A stretch of DNA of 64,000 bases, from the NCBI RefSeq assembly GCF_039541235.1, contig NZ_BAABFV010000001.1, positions 1,550,001 through 1,614,000 on the forward strand. Direction: 5' to 3'. Source of the DNA: Kangiella marina. GTDB taxonomy: Bacteria > Pseudomonadota > Gammaproteobacteria > Enterobacterales > Kangiellaceae. A program made the translations under genes and the position numbers. This document shows positions 33,831 through 42,780 of this stretch, piece after piece. Positions within the stretch are counted from its first letter, which is position 1, and every line of letters starts with the position of its first letter. Under the pieces are notes generated by a model that saw only the letters and a program-made list of their open reading frames with translations, was not told where the DNA came from and searched no databases.

Positions 33831-34424
33831 ATGAATACAGTATTAGTATTGTTAGCAGGATCGACAGGTGGTCCTGCGGCGGTAAAGGCATTTATAGACG
33901 CACTGCCCGATAAACCGCTACCGGTTTGCTTTGTACTGGGTAACCACATCACTCAAGAATTTTTACCCAGCTTAGAGTTGATGCTCAACGACCACCCGCA
34001 ATATAGCGCTGAGATCGTTGATGGAAATAAAGCAATACTTCCAGGCAAGTTATACATAGCGCCCATCGACCAAAAAATTAGTTTTAACCCCGAGGGGCGG
34101 ATTTATTTAACGGGACAACCTTGGGATGCGCCATACGCACCAAACATTAATCAAATGTTTGAGTCGTCGCTGGATTTGGTTAATACCGAAAAGTTGGCGA
34201 TTGTATTTAGTGGTATGGATGAAGATGGTGCCGCTAGTGCTGACATACTTGACGAGAATGATGTTGAAATTTGGTGCCAGACATTAGAGTCCTGCGTTCA
34301 AGCATCGATGCCATTAAGCATGATGCGAACTGGAAAAGTTATCTATAAAGATAGCCCGGAAGGTTTAGCGAGACAATTGTGTGACTATTTAGAGAGTCAC
34401 GATTCACTTGATCAATATGCGTGA
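33831..34424 (+). CDS. chpB: CheB-like methylesterase ChpB (no receiver domain)
   Basis: The 197-residue protein is only the CheB esterase domain: nucleophile Ser in LLAGSTGGPAAV, the His in GNHITQEF, DGNKAILPGKLYIAP and the catalytic Asp in FSGMDEDGA, followed by CVQASMPLSMM. It should demethylate or deamidate PilJ. There is no N-terminal receiver, so control by phosphorylation must occur another way. It starts 14 bases after chpA and its stop overlaps the chpC region. Function as a PilJ esterase is inferred from context. Confidence 0.88.
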   Translation: MNTVLVLLAGSTGGPAAVKAFIDALPDKPLPVCFVLGNHITQEFLPSLELMLNDHPQYSAEIVDGNKAILPGKLYIAPIDQKISFNPEGRIYLTGQPWDAPYAPNINQMFESSLDLVNTEKLAIVFSGMDEDGAASADILDENDVEIWCQTLESCVQASMPLSMMRTGKVIYKDSPEGLARQLCDYLESHDSLDQYA

Positions 34425-34432
34425 GAGATTGC

Positions 34433-34900
34433 ATGACTGAGAAAGCAAAAGATGTATACAGTTTTTTAGTACCAATGCTAGAAGATAGCTTGCTACTACC
34501 AAACACCGTGATTGCGGAAATTGTTCCGTTCATGAACGTATCGCTTGATGATGACATCGAAACAAGCAAAAACTGGAGAGTGGGAAGCGTAGTGTGGAGA
34601 AATCAAACGATTCCCGTTATTGCGCTGGAAAGACTTCAGGGCACGCAAGATCTCGGTGACGTTAAGCGTTCACGTATTGCTATTTGCTACACTTTAAATG
34701 GCAATGAAGAGATTCCTTTTGTGGCATTGATGGTACGCGGTATTCCTCGCTTGATTCCAATCGATGACGATAATGCTGAGTTTATCAGTGATGAGATTCA
34801 AGGCGCAGAAGATGGCGTTAAAGCTTGGGTCAACGTCAATGGAAAAAAAGCACTGATACCAGATTTGGATTTTATTGAGTCGAGACTCGAGTCCGCTTAA
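34433..34900 (+). CDS. chpC: CheW-like protein ChpC
   Basis: A CheW-fold protein of about 155 residues with WRVGSVVWRNQTIPVIALERLQG and PFVALMVRGIPRLIPIDDD, resembling ChpC of Pseudomonas, an alternative adaptor of the Pil-Chp array. I start at ATG 34433, with GAGAG at 34423-34427, instead of GTG 34421. It is the last gene of the operon and is closed by the terminator at 34916-34942. The symbol rests on position more than on sequence. Confidence 0.82.
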   Translation: MTEKAKDVYSFLVPMLEDSLLLPNTVIAEIVPFMNVSLDDDIETSKNWRVGSVVWRNQTIPVIALERLQGTQDLGDVKRSRIAICYTLNGNEEIPFVALMVRGIPRLIPIDDDNAEFISDEIQGAEDGVKAWVNVNGKKALIPDLDFIESRLESA

Positions 34901-34915
34901 TTAATGTTATGTCGT

Positions 34916-34942
34916 AAAAAAGCAGCTTCTAGCTGCTTTTTT
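34916..34942. terminator. Bidirectional terminator between chpC and rsmE
   Basis: AAAAAGCAGC, loop TTCTA and GCTGCTTTTT form a stem with A and T runs on both sides. It can end the Pil-Chp operon on the plus strand and rsmE on the minus strand. Confidence 0.85.
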
Positions 34943-34992
34943 ATTGGGAACGATAAAGTATTTATAGAATCAGCGAATAGGGGATTGCAAGG

Positions 34993-35739
34993 TTAAGCAA
35001 AGTCGCCCCATAAAGCATTAATCGCTGACACTGCGGCCAGTGATGCGGTCTCTGTTCGTAAGACTCTAGGCCCAAGGTGGATGGGCACTATCCCACGACT
35101 TTCAACCTGCTCAATTTCGAGGTCGCTAAATCCCCCTTCGGGGCCAATCCACAGCGATAAAGGCTGCCCTGTGTCGAGTTCAGACTTAAGCTGATAATCC
35201 TTAAAGGTTTGTTTAGCATCTGGGTGCAAAAAGAAAGTTTGTTGCCCAGCATGCTCCAATGCTTCTGCCAGCGTCAATACAGGGTTGAGTGTTGGAATAG
35301 AAGCTCGTCCACACTGTTCACAAGCGCTTTGAATGACCCTTTGCCAATGCTGCATCTTCTTTTGCCAGCGCTTTTCATCGAGCTTTACGCCGCAGCGCTC
35401 GGTAAGGATTGGGGTAAACTCTTTAATCCCAAGCTCTACTCCTTTTTGCAGGGTTAAATCCATTTTGTCTCCGCGAGAGACGCCTTGCAAAAGGTGAATA
35501 TGAAGCGGGGATTCTAAATTTTTAGCTGTTTGATCCTTAAGATGAACCGTAACTTGATTGCGCTCCACCTCAATAATGTCGGCAAGGTAGTCAAAGCCAT
35601 CGCCATTAAAGACAATGACTTGGTGCCCCATGTTAAGTCTTAGGACGCGACTGAGGTGATTGCTCGCCTCTTTGTCTAGCTTGAGGGCTTGGCCAACGGA
35701 TAAAGTTGGCTGCTCAGTGTAAATCCGTGAAATACGCAC
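34993..35739 (-). CDS. rsmE: 16S rRNA m3U1498 methyltransferase RsmE
   Basis: RsmE methylates U1498 of 16S rRNA. The 248-residue SPOUT protein has an N-terminal PUA-like domain (MRISRIYTEQ, HLSRVLRLNMGHQVIVFNGDG) and the C-terminal knot LWIGPEGGFSDLEIEQV with LGPRVLRTETASLAAVSAI. It is the second gene behind bioA with a four-base gap. Length and motifs are typical. Confidence 0.96.
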   Translation of the reverse strand: MRISRIYTEQPTLSVGQALKLDKEASNHLSRVLRLNMGHQVIVFNGDGFDYLADIIEVERNQVTVHLKDQTAKNLESPLHIHLLQGVSRGDKMDLTLQKGVELGIKEFTPILTERCGVKLDEKRWQKKMQHWQRVIQSACEQCGRASIPTLNPVLTLAEALEHAGQQTFFLHPDAKQTFKDYQLKSELDTGQPLSLWIGPEGGFSDLEIEQVESRGIVPIHLGPRVLRTETASLAAVSAINALWGDFA

Positions 35740-35743
35740 CGTG

Positions 35744-37093
35744 TTAGTCCTTCACAGCAATTTGAATGCCTTTCCAGGCAATATCAGCCAACTTATCAAT
35801 CTCCTCAGGCGTAATTACATAAGGTGGCATGAAATACACCACATTGCCCAGCGGACGCAGCAAGGCACCGCGCGACAGCGCATACTCATAGACCCGCATG
35901 CCGCGACGTTCTTTCCAATCGTAACCTTGGCGTGTCTTTTTATCCTGAACCATTTCGGCGGCTAAAATCATGCCAGTCTGACGCACTTCGGCAACGTTGG
36001 GGTGATCAGCGAAGTGAGCGGTTGCTTGCGCCATATGTTTAGCCAATTCTCGATTGTTCTCGATGATTGGTTGCTCGCGGAAGATTTTCAGCGTCGCATT
36101 AGCGACAGCGCAACCCGTGGCATAACCGGTATAGCTATGTGAGTGAAGGAAAGCTTTTAGAGTTTCATAGTCATCATAAAAAGCCTCGAAAATCTCTTCA
36201 CGCGTCATCATTACTGAGAGTGGTAGAAAGCCCGCTGTTAACCCTTTCGACATGCACATAAAGTCGGGGGTAATATTGGCCTGTTCGCAAGCGAACAGAG
36301 TCCCTGTACGACCAAATCCCACCGCGATTTCATCAGCGATTAAATGTACGCCGTATTCATCGCACAGCTTTCGCAGCTCGGTTAAATACACTGGATGGTA
36401 CATACGCATGCCGGTAGCACACTGCACTAACGGCTCAAGAATAACCGCAGCAACGGTTTCGTGCTTTTCTTCGATCAATTTGCGCATATGAACAAATTGA
36501 CGCAATGAATACTCTTCCCAGCTTTCGCCTTCTTCGCGGTAATAGCAGTCAGGTGATGGTACTGTCATGACGTCAAACATCATGGTTTTATAGGGCTCTT
36601 TATAAAGTCCCACGTCGGAAACTGCCAGCGCACCGGTAGTTTCGCCGTGATAGCCGTTTTCCAGCGTGACGAACTGAGTCTTTTCGGGTTTATCTTTTAG
36701 CTGCCAATAATGGATACTCATCTTGAGCGCGATTTCGACCGCTGATGAGCCATTTTCACCATAAAATACGCGGTCTAAGCCTTCTGGTGTAATCTTCACC
36801 AAGTTTTCCGCTAGCTCAATTGCTGGTTCATGCGTAAAGCCAGAGAAAATCACGTGTTCCAGCTGATCGACCTGATCCTTCATCGCCTGGGCGATGGTTG
36901 GATTAGCATGACCGAACAGGTTCACCCACCAAGAACTCACCGCATCGATATAGCGATTACCATCAAAATCCTCGAGGTAAACACCGTCGCCTTTCTTAAT
37001 CGGCGTCATCGGGTATTTCTCGTAGTCCTTCATCTGACTACAGGGATGCCATAAAACGGCCAGATCGCGCTCTTTCAGACTTGCGTTATTCAT
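35744..37093 (-). CDS. bioA: Adenosylmethionine-8-amino-7-oxononanoate aminotransferase
   Basis: BioA forms 7,8-diaminopelargonate in biotin synthesis, with SAM as amino donor and PLP. The 449-residue protein has the family N-terminus LWHPCSQMKDYEKYPMTPIKKGDG, DAVSSWWVNLFGH, the GENGSSAVEIALKM segment and the PLP Lys in CMSKGLTAGFLPLS. It is not next to bioBFCD in this window but is co-transcribed with rsmE. Biotin made here would serve AccB further along. Confidence 0.97.
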   Translation of the reverse strand: MNNASLKERDLAVLWHPCSQMKDYEKYPMTPIKKGDGVYLEDFDGNRYIDAVSSWWVNLFGHANPTIAQAMKDQVDQLEHVIFSGFTHEPAIELAENLVKITPEGLDRVFYGENGSSAVEIALKMSIHYWQLKDKPEKTQFVTLENGYHGETTGALAVSDVGLYKEPYKTMMFDVMTVPSPDCYYREEGESWEEYSLRQFVHMRKLIEEKHETVAAVILEPLVQCATGMRMYHPVYLTELRKLCDEYGVHLIADEIAVGFGRTGTLFACEQANITPDFMCMSKGLTAGFLPLSVMMTREEIFEAFYDDYETLKAFLHSHSYTGYATGCAVANATLKIFREQPIIENNRELAKHMAQATAHFADHPNVAEVRQTGMILAAEMVQDKKTRQGYDWKERRGMRVYEYALSRGALLRPLGNVVYFMPPYVITPEEIDKLADIAWKGIQIAVKD

Positions 37094-37333
37094 AATAAGA
37101 AATCTTGTGATTGAATCAATCGTGGCGCTATTATCGCGTATTTAAACGGAAGTCTCAAAGGGCTATCACAGGGAGAGAGTGAGGAGTGCCCATTCCGATA
37201 TCCCAACAGCCTTTCGACTGGAGGCATTAAGAAAGTGCTGGTAAGATGCGTGCTTGATTTTATTAGTAGGTCTATGCAGGCTGTACTCGGCATAGATCAT
37301 TTTATTCGGCTCTATACTTTATAAGAAAACCTT

Positions 37334-38578
37334 GTGACTATAATAAAAACATCCCGCTCCTTGGTTGATGCTCTATTCATGCCATTTCTTTTACTGACAA
37401 CCGTTATGATGTCGGGCTGTTCAAGTCGGCAGGTTTTGGACCCCGAGGACTCTGTAGTGCGATTATCCAATGGTGCCAGCCTAAAAAGTGAAGTGGATCG
37501 TTTGGTAATCCCGCTTATTGATAGTGAAGAAAACATTGGGGCTGTAGTTGCAGTATTAGATCAGAATCAACAAAGTAGCGTGTTTGCGTATGGCCATAAA
37601 GATAAAGATAAGAAAACGAAGCTATCAGGCGATACGTTATTTGGTATTGGCTCGACGACAAAGTCACTGGTAGTCTCCCTGTTACTGGCAATGGACGACC
37701 AAGGCGTCGTTTCACTGGACGATACGATTGCTGATTTGCTACCGGCAGAACTGACATTTGCTGATCCGCGCATCAGAGACATCACGTTCGGGCAATTAGC
37801 CAGCCATACCTCAGGCTTGCCCCGCGAACCGGTCAAGTTTGAGAGCCTAGCCGCTCTTTGGCATTACTTCTTCACTGGTGACAACTTATACTCACACCTG
37901 ACTGATGAGGCTGTCTACACTTATCTGCAAGAGTTTGAACTGCCATCAGATCTCGATGATGCTCCGACTTATTCAAACATTGGTGTGGGCTTATTGGCGC
38001 ATTTTCTAACGCTTAAAACAGGGCAGGATCTGGAAACCTTGTTAAACACTTATATATTGCAGGAACTGGATATGCAGAACACTGTGATAAAACTGACTCC
38101 CGAAGCTACCATGCGCCTAGCCACCGGGTATAGCGGCGACCAACCCTGGTTTATTGAACGAAACACACCGCTTGATAACTGGATCTTCAGTTCCGTCATG
38201 TTGGGAACAGGGGGCGTGTATTCCACGGCAGAAGATTTAATCAAGTACCTAAAAGCACACTTGCGACAATCGGGAACCAAGCTGGATACGATATTGCAGC
38301 AGTCTCGAACAATCATGGGGGAAGATGGGCGACACTTCCTCACCATGGGTTGGTATGTTGATTATCTTCCCGACTATGACCGCCATTTCTATTACTACCA
38401 TGGGATGATTTCGGGCTTTAATTGCTACATAGGATTTGAGCCGGAAACTGAGATAGCGGTAGTGGTTTTGAGAAATAATTTTAACTGGCAGGATAAGGTT
38501 GGACATAACCTGTTACTGAGAATGTCCGAATTCTTACGCCTTGAGCAATCTCAAGACGTTAACATTAGTAGCCCGTAA
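37334..38578 (+). CDS. Beta-lactamase-fold serine hydrolase lipoprotein
   Basis: A 414-residue lipoprotein (lipobox MMSGC, Cys29) with a PF00144-type beta-lactamase domain: Ser107-Thr-Thr-Lys110 (SxxK), Tyr213-Ser-Asn215 (YxN) and YYHGMISGF as the HxG-type third motif. Such proteins include class C beta-lactamases, DD-peptidases and esterases; the HGM motif and weak match make resistance uncertain. The start is GTG 37334, because a later ATG (37379) would remove the charged residues needed before the hydrophobic segment. Ribosome-binding sequence is weak. It stands alone; a repeat-rich gap follows. Confidence 0.8.
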   Translation: MTIIKTSRSLVDALFMPFLLLTTVMMSGCSSRQVLDPEDSVVRLSNGASLKSEVDRLVIPLIDSEENIGAVVAVLDQNQQSSVFAYGHKDKDKKTKLSGDTLFGIGSTTKSLVVSLLLAMDDQGVVSLDDTIADLLPAELTFADPRIRDITFGQLASHTSGLPREPVKFESLAALWHYFFTGDNLYSHLTDEAVYTYLQEFELPSDLDDAPTYSNIGVGLLAHFLTLKTGQDLETLLNTYILQELDMQNTVIKLTPEATMRLATGYSGDQPWFIERNTPLDNWIFSSVMLGTGGVYSTAEDLIKYLKAHLRQSGTKLDTILQQSRTIMGEDGRHFLTMGWYVDYLPDYDRHFYYYHGMISGFNCYIGFEPETEIAVVVLRNNFNWQDKVGHNLLLRMSEFLRLEQSQDVNISSP

Positions 38579-39119
38579 ATTCTTACGGTAGGTGGCGTTG
38601 AGCCTTTGCATGTTAACCTCGAAGTCACGCTGTTCTTTCGAGGATACGCTGGCTCTGACCCTATTAACTCCCCATTAATTCCGAAAAAGGGGTAAACACT
38701 CCAGAAATTTGTTATTTATTATATTTTTGTGAGGAACTATAAAAATTTTTATGTTCATTTCCCTCTAAAGAGATTCCCAAGGTCATTCGTCCGAACAAAG
38801 AAACGAACCAAAGAAAGTCGCCCCCAATATTTAGGCCAAGCTAGCTTGGCTTCCCTTTCAATTCCTAAGCCATTATACGCACCGTGAAATACAGTCCATC
38901 CTTGGCCTGAATATCACTATTCAAATCTTCTCCCTAAAGGGATTCCCGCAGGTCACAGATTTGAATTGCTATGCCTTAGTCACTAAAAGGCTAAATATTA
39001 CGGGGTAATTGGTGCAAGTCTGCTTGTTCTTTCGAGAACTACGCTGGCTTTATCATATATTTGAAGGTAAACATGAAAGAAGTTATAGTAAATAAATAGC
39101 TAAGCGAGACTCTAAAGAA
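38579..39119. repeat. 540-base gap of dispersed intergenic repeats with stem-loops
   Basis: No gene is seen except an eight-codon ORF at 39073. Features: two copies of the CTAAAG(A/G)GATTCCC unit (about 38763 and 38933), a 16-bp palindrome GCCAAGCTAGCTTGGC near 38,835-38,850, a block with ACCGTGAAATACAGTCCATCC and CACTATTCAAAT matched at 56.6 kb, and a long ATTCAAATCT/AGATTTGAAT stem. A GTTCTTTCGAG...TACGCTGGCT phrase occurs twice, near 38,630 and 39,025. It may mark the boundary of the inserted cassette that follows. Confidence 0.65.
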
Positions 39120-39713
39120 ATGGACATATGGGAACTTGATAAATTAATACTATTTTTATTATTTGTTATCCCTGGATTTATAAGTATAAAAACATATCAA
39201 ATTGTTTTTCCGGGTACAGTCAGAGCTGCTTCAGATCAAATCGTTGATGCGATTGCTTATAGCTCAATAAATTATGCAATACTTTTCTATCCAATTACAC
39301 TTGTTGAGGGGAAAGAGCTCAGAGACTATAGTTCATTTTGCTATTATTTATTTTATGTATTTGTCTTCCTTCTGGCGCCAATTTTATGGGTAATACTACT
39401 AAAATACATTAGAACAAGAAACGTATTTCAAAAGAATGCTCCGCATCCTACTGAAAAACCATGGGATTTTGTTTTTGCTCAAAGAAGAGAGTATTGGGTA
39501 AAAGTTACCTTAAAGAATGGAACTGTTTTGGGTGGAAAGTATGCGAGTAAGTCTTTTACCTCGAGCTCTCCATCTGAACAAGAGATATATCTTGAGGAAT
39601 CATGGGTTTTGAGTGAGAAAGGTGGGTTCTTAAAAAAGAAGGATAGGAGTGAGGGTGTTTTAATAACATCAGGTGAGATTTCATTTTTGGAATTTAGGAA
39701 TATAAGAGGTTAG
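39120..39713 (+). CDS. DUF6338 family membrane protein, unknown function
   Basis: A 197-residue protein with hydrophobic stretches at about 8-25 (ILFLLFVIPGFISI), 46-62 and 75-93, then a soluble domain with HPTEKPWDFVFAQRREYWVKVTLKNGTVLGGKYA, EEIYLEESW-like residues and VLITSGEISFLEF. This fits DUF6338 as I recall it; no biochemical function is known. The gene is markedly AT-rich compared with neighbours, suggesting horizontal gain. A 59-residue repeat protein begins four bases after its stop. Start ATG 39120 has only a weak ribosome-binding site; a tiny ORF with a good one lies just upstream. Confidence 0.75.
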   Translation: MDIWELDKLILFLLFVIPGFISIKTYQIVFPGTVRAASDQIVDAIAYSSINYAILFYPITLVEGKELRDYSSFCYYLFYVFVFLLAPILWVILLKYIRTRNVFQKNAPHPTEKPWDFVFAQRREYWVKVTLKNGTVLGGKYASKSFTSSSPSEQEIYLEESWVLSEKGGFLKKKDRSEGVLITSGEISFLEFRNIRG

Positions 39714-39716
39714 TAT

Positions 39717-39896
39717 ATGTCAGGTGGTAGAAAAGATATTAATGAAGGGTATAGCCCTTTAGAAAGAAAGGATAATGGTTATCAGCCATTTGAAGATAAT
39801 GATAAAGGGAGTGGCTCTCCAGACGGGGGCTACCAACCACTTGAGGACACTGGTAGCAACCCAACCCAAGGCGATAACCCTCCCGGGGACGAATAG
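39717..39896 (+). CDS. 59-residue GYxP-repeat protein, partner of DUF6338
   Basis: A short gene below usual ORF cut-offs. It has AAGAGG seven bases before its ATG. The protein contains three spaced repeats, GYSPLERKDN, GYQPFEDNDK and GYQPLEDTGS, at about ten- and sixteen-residue intervals, and ends in a Gly/Pro/Asp/Asn-rich tail. It has no membrane segment and is probably disordered. It starts four bases after the DUF6338 stop and is closed by a terminator, so both form one operon. I recall similar GYQP-repeat microproteins beside DUF6338 genes elsewhere; the function is unknown. Confidence 0.7.
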   Translation: MSGGRKDINEGYSPLERKDNGYQPFEDNDKGSGSPDGGYQPLEDTGSNPTQGDNPPGDE

Positions 39897-39922
39897 AAAA
39901 GCCGGCAGAAGCCGGCTTTTTA
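39897..39922. terminator. Bidirectional terminator between the DUF6338 cassette and ahcY
   Basis: AAAAGCCGGC, loop AGAA and GCCGGCTTTTT form a GC-rich stem with A and T runs. It ends the two-gene cassette on the plus strand and ahcY on the minus strand. Confidence 0.88.
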
Positions 39923-39938
39923 CATCACGAAATAGTGA

Positions 39939-41336
39939 TTAATAACGGTAGTGTTCAGGCTTGTAAGGGCCTTCGACTTCAACGTTGATGTAAGCTGCTT
40001 GCTTGTCAGAAAGCGTGGTTAGACGCGCGCCGATGCGTTCTAGGTGTAGCTTGGCAACTTTTTCATCCAGGTGTTTCGGTAGGATGTAAACGTCGTTGTC
40101 GTACTTATCGCCGTTTTTCCACAGTTCGATTTGCGCTAGAACTTGGTTAGTAAACGAGTTCGACATGACGAAGCTTGGGTGGCCTGTGGCACAACCAAGG
40201 TTTACCAGACGACCTTTTGCTAACAAGGTAATACGCTTACCGTCAGGGAATACCACTTGGTCAACTTGGTCTTTAATGTTGATCCATTCGTAGTTTTCTA
40301 AACTAGCGATGTTGATTTCGTTATCGAAGTGACCAATGTTACATACGATTGCTTGGTCTTTCATGCGCTCCATGTGTTCATGGCGAATGATGTCGTAGTT
40401 ACCCGTCGCTGTGACGAAGATGTCAGCTTGCTCAACAACGTTTGGATCTTCTAGGTCTACCACGCGGTAACCTTCCATCGCTGCTTGTAGTGCACAGATC
40501 GGATCGATTTCTGTGATCCAGACAGTTGCGCCAAGGCCACGAAGCGATTGCGCAGAACCTTTACCCACGTCACCATAACCGCAAACGATAGCGACTTTAC
40601 CGGCGATCATGACGTCAGTTGCACGCTTGATACCGTCAACTAATGACTCACGGCACCCGTACAAGTTATCGAACTTAGATTTAGTCACTGAGTCGTTAAC
40701 GTTAATCGCTGGGAAGGGTAGTTCACCGTTTTTCTTCATTTGGTAAAGACGTGCAACACCTGTTGTCGTTTCTTCGGTCACGCCTTGGATTTCAGCCAAT
40801 GTGCGCGAGTAGAAAGTGTCGTCTTCAGCCAGTTTCGCTTTGATTGACTTGAATAAAGCAACTTCTTCTTCGCTACCTGGTTTGTCCAATACGCTGATGT
40901 CTTTTTCAGCGCGGCTACCTAAGATAAGAAGCATGGTCGCATCGCCACCGTCGTCTAGGATCATGTTTGGAGAACCGCCGTCGCCCCATTTCATGATGCG
41001 GTGCGTGTAGTCCCAGTATTCGTCTAGTGTTTCGCCTTTGTATGCGAACACTGGAATACCTTGATCCGCCATTGCTGCTGCGGCGTGATCTTGCGTCGAG
41101 TAGATATTACAAGAAACCCAACGGACTTCAGCGCCAAGTGCGATTAGCGTTTCCATTAACATGGCGGTCTGAATCGTCATGTGCAATGAACCTGCAATGC
41201 GCGCGCCTTTTAGCGGTTGTTCGCCTTCGTACTCTTCGCGAATCTGCATCAAGCCAGGCATTTCGCTTTTCGCCATTTCAATTTCTTTGTGGCCCCAAGA
41301 AGCGAGGCTAATATCTTTAATGATGTAATCTGTCAT
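39939..41336 (-). CDS. ahcY: S-adenosylhomocysteinase
   Basis: AhcY hydrolyses S-adenosylhomocysteine to adenosine and homocysteine with bound NAD. The 465-residue protein has [58 protein letters not shown], the NAD motif [18 protein letters not shown] and the C-terminal PEHYRY ending typical of the family. It is 41 bases downstream of metK, so one transcript recycles the SAM product. Length matches the longer proteobacterial form. Confidence 0.97.
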   Translation of the reverse strand: MTDYIIKDISLASWGHKEIEMAKSEMPGLMQIREEYEGEQPLKGARIAGSLHMTIQTAMLMETLIALGAEVRWVSCNIYSTQDHAAAAMADQGIPVFAYKGETLDEYWDYTHRIMKWGDGGSPNMILDDGGDATMLLILGSRAEKDISVLDKPGSEEEVALFKSIKAKLAEDDTFYSRTLAEIQGVTEETTTGVARLYQMKKNGELPFPAINVNDSVTKSKFDNLYGCRESLVDGIKRATDVMIAGKVAIVCGYGDVGKGSAQSLRGLGATVWITEIDPICALQAAMEGYRVVDLEDPNVVEQADIFVTATGNYDIIRHEHMERMKDQAIVCNIGHFDNEINIASLENYEWINIKDQVDQVVFPDGKRITLLAKGRLVNLGCATGHPSFVMSNSFTNQVLAQIELWKNGDKYDNDVYILPKHLDEKVAKLHLERIGARLTTLSDKQAAYINVEVEGPYKPEHYRY

Positions 41337-41377
41337 GTTGTTCCCAATAATTGGTTACGTGTATTTAAAATAAAAAT

Positions 41378-42538
41378 TTATAGGCCAGCAGCCGCTTTAA
41401 GAGCTTCTGCTTTATCAGTGCGCTCCCAAGTGAAAGTGCTTTCGGTGCGACCGAAGTGACCGTAAGCGGCTGTAGCTTTGTAAATAGGGTGCAATAAATC
41501 GAGCATTTGGATTAAGCCGCGTGGACGTAAATCAAAGTGTTCACGAACCAGCTGTACCAATTTATCTTCGCTGACTTTGCCTGTGCCGAAAGTATTGACG
41601 CTGATCGACGTTGGTTCTGATACGCCAATAGCGTAAGACACTTGAATCTCACAACGCTCCGCTAAACCTGCTGCGACAATGTTTTTCGCGACGTAACGGC
41701 CTGCGTAGGCTGCACTACGGTCTACTTTTGAAGGATCTTTACCTGAGAAAGCCCCGCCGCCGTGACGTGCCATACCGCCGTAAGTATCGACGATAATTTT
41801 ACGGCCCGTTAAGCCGCAGTCGCCCATCGGTCCACCGATTTCGAACTTACCGGTTGGGTTAACGAAGTATTTAGTATCGCCAGTAACCCATTCGGCAGGT
41901 AATACTGGTTTGATGATTTCTTCGATTACCGCTTCTTGTAAATCTTTTTGCGAGATGTCTGGTGTGTGTTGTGTTGATAACACGACCGCATCAATGCCTA
42001 CTGGCTTGTCATTCTCGTAGCGGAACGTGAGCTGACTTTTCGCATCAGGACGTAGCCACTTTAAGCTGCCGTTTTTGCGCAATTGGGCTTGGCGCTCGAC
42101 TAAGCGGTGTGAATAGGTAATTGGGGCTGGCATCAGTACGTCAGTTTCATTACTGGCGTAACCGAACATTAAGCCTTGGTCGCCCGCGCCTTGTGCGTCA
42201 GGATCGTCACGATCAACGCCTTGTGCGATGTCTGGGCTTTGTTTACCAATGGCGTTTAGTACCGCGCACGAACTAAAGTCGAAGCCCATATCGGAACCGG
42301 TGTAACCGATATCTTCGATGGTTTTACGGGCAATACCTTCGATATCAACCCAAGCTGTGGTCGCGACTTCTCCGGCGACAATCACCATGCCGGTTTTAAC
42401 CATGGTTTCGACAGCAACACGAGCATTGGTATCTTGCTCTAGGATGGCATCAAGCACGGCATCGGAAATTTGGTCAGCGATTTTATCTGGATGGCCTTCT
42501 GAAACAGACTCAGAAGTAAAGACGGAATAATTGCTCAT
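41378..42538 (-). CDS. metK: Methionine adenosyltransferase (SAM synthetase)
   Basis: MetK makes SAM from methionine and ATP. The 386-residue protein shows [37 protein letters not shown], the P-loop-like [19 protein letters not shown] and [10 protein letters not shown]. It leads a metK-ahcY operon. A terminator-like hairpin sits ~40 bases upstream in its leader (42578-42612), which could attenuate transcription. Start ATG 42538 matches the family. Confidence 0.98.
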   Translation of the reverse strand: MSNYSVFTSESVSEGHPDKIADQISDAVLDAILEQDTNARVAVETMVKTGMVIVAGEVATTAWVDIEGIARKTIEDIGYTGSDMGFDFSSCAVLNAIGKQSPDIAQGVDRDDPDAQGAGDQGLMFGYASNETDVLMPAPITYSHRLVERQAQLRKNGSLKWLRPDAKSQLTFRYENDKPVGIDAVVLSTQHTPDISQKDLQEAVIEEIIKPVLPAEWVTGDTKYFVNPTGKFEIGGPMGDCGLTGRKIIVDTYGGMARHGGGAFSGKDPSKVDRSAAYAGRYVAKNIVAAGLAERCEIQVSYAIGVSEPTSISVNTFGTGKVSEDKLVQLVREHFDLRPRGLIQMLDLLHPIYKATAAYGHFGRTESTFTWERTDKAEALKAAAGL

Positions 42539-42577
42539 TGTGTAACTAATACCTTAATTTGTGTGGGATACACTTAC

Positions 42578-42612
42578 AAAAAGGCCGTCAAGTAACGCAT
42601 GACGGTCAAAAA
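42578..42612 (-). promoter_or_regulatory. Terminator/attenuator-like hairpin in the metK leader
   Basis: On the minus strand GACCGTCA and TGACGGCC (perfect 6-bp core CCGTCA/TGACGG with one outer pair) are followed by TTTTT, about 40 bases upstream of the metK ATG. An A run on the other side makes it roughly symmetric, so it might instead end a transcript from the right. No known SAM riboswitch fold was recognised. Confidence 0.45.
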
Positions 42613-42780
42613 GTAATCGAATTTTACATGCTTTGGACGTCTAAAACATCTATTTTTACATCTTTTGCTGTGAAAAACACATGAATATAAATAATTAGGG
42701 CAAAGTTTGAATATTGCAAGTATCCGTTTATGATTGCAGTAACTTATTTATTCCTACTAATGAACAGGCGAAAGTCACTT

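Noticed and set aside
42620-42680. MetJ box array upstream of metK (AGATGT, AGATGT, AGACGTCC)
   Set aside because: The spacings are 12 and 9 bases, not the 8-base tandem that MetJ needs, and no MetJ gene is visible. Kept only as a remark with the metK leader.
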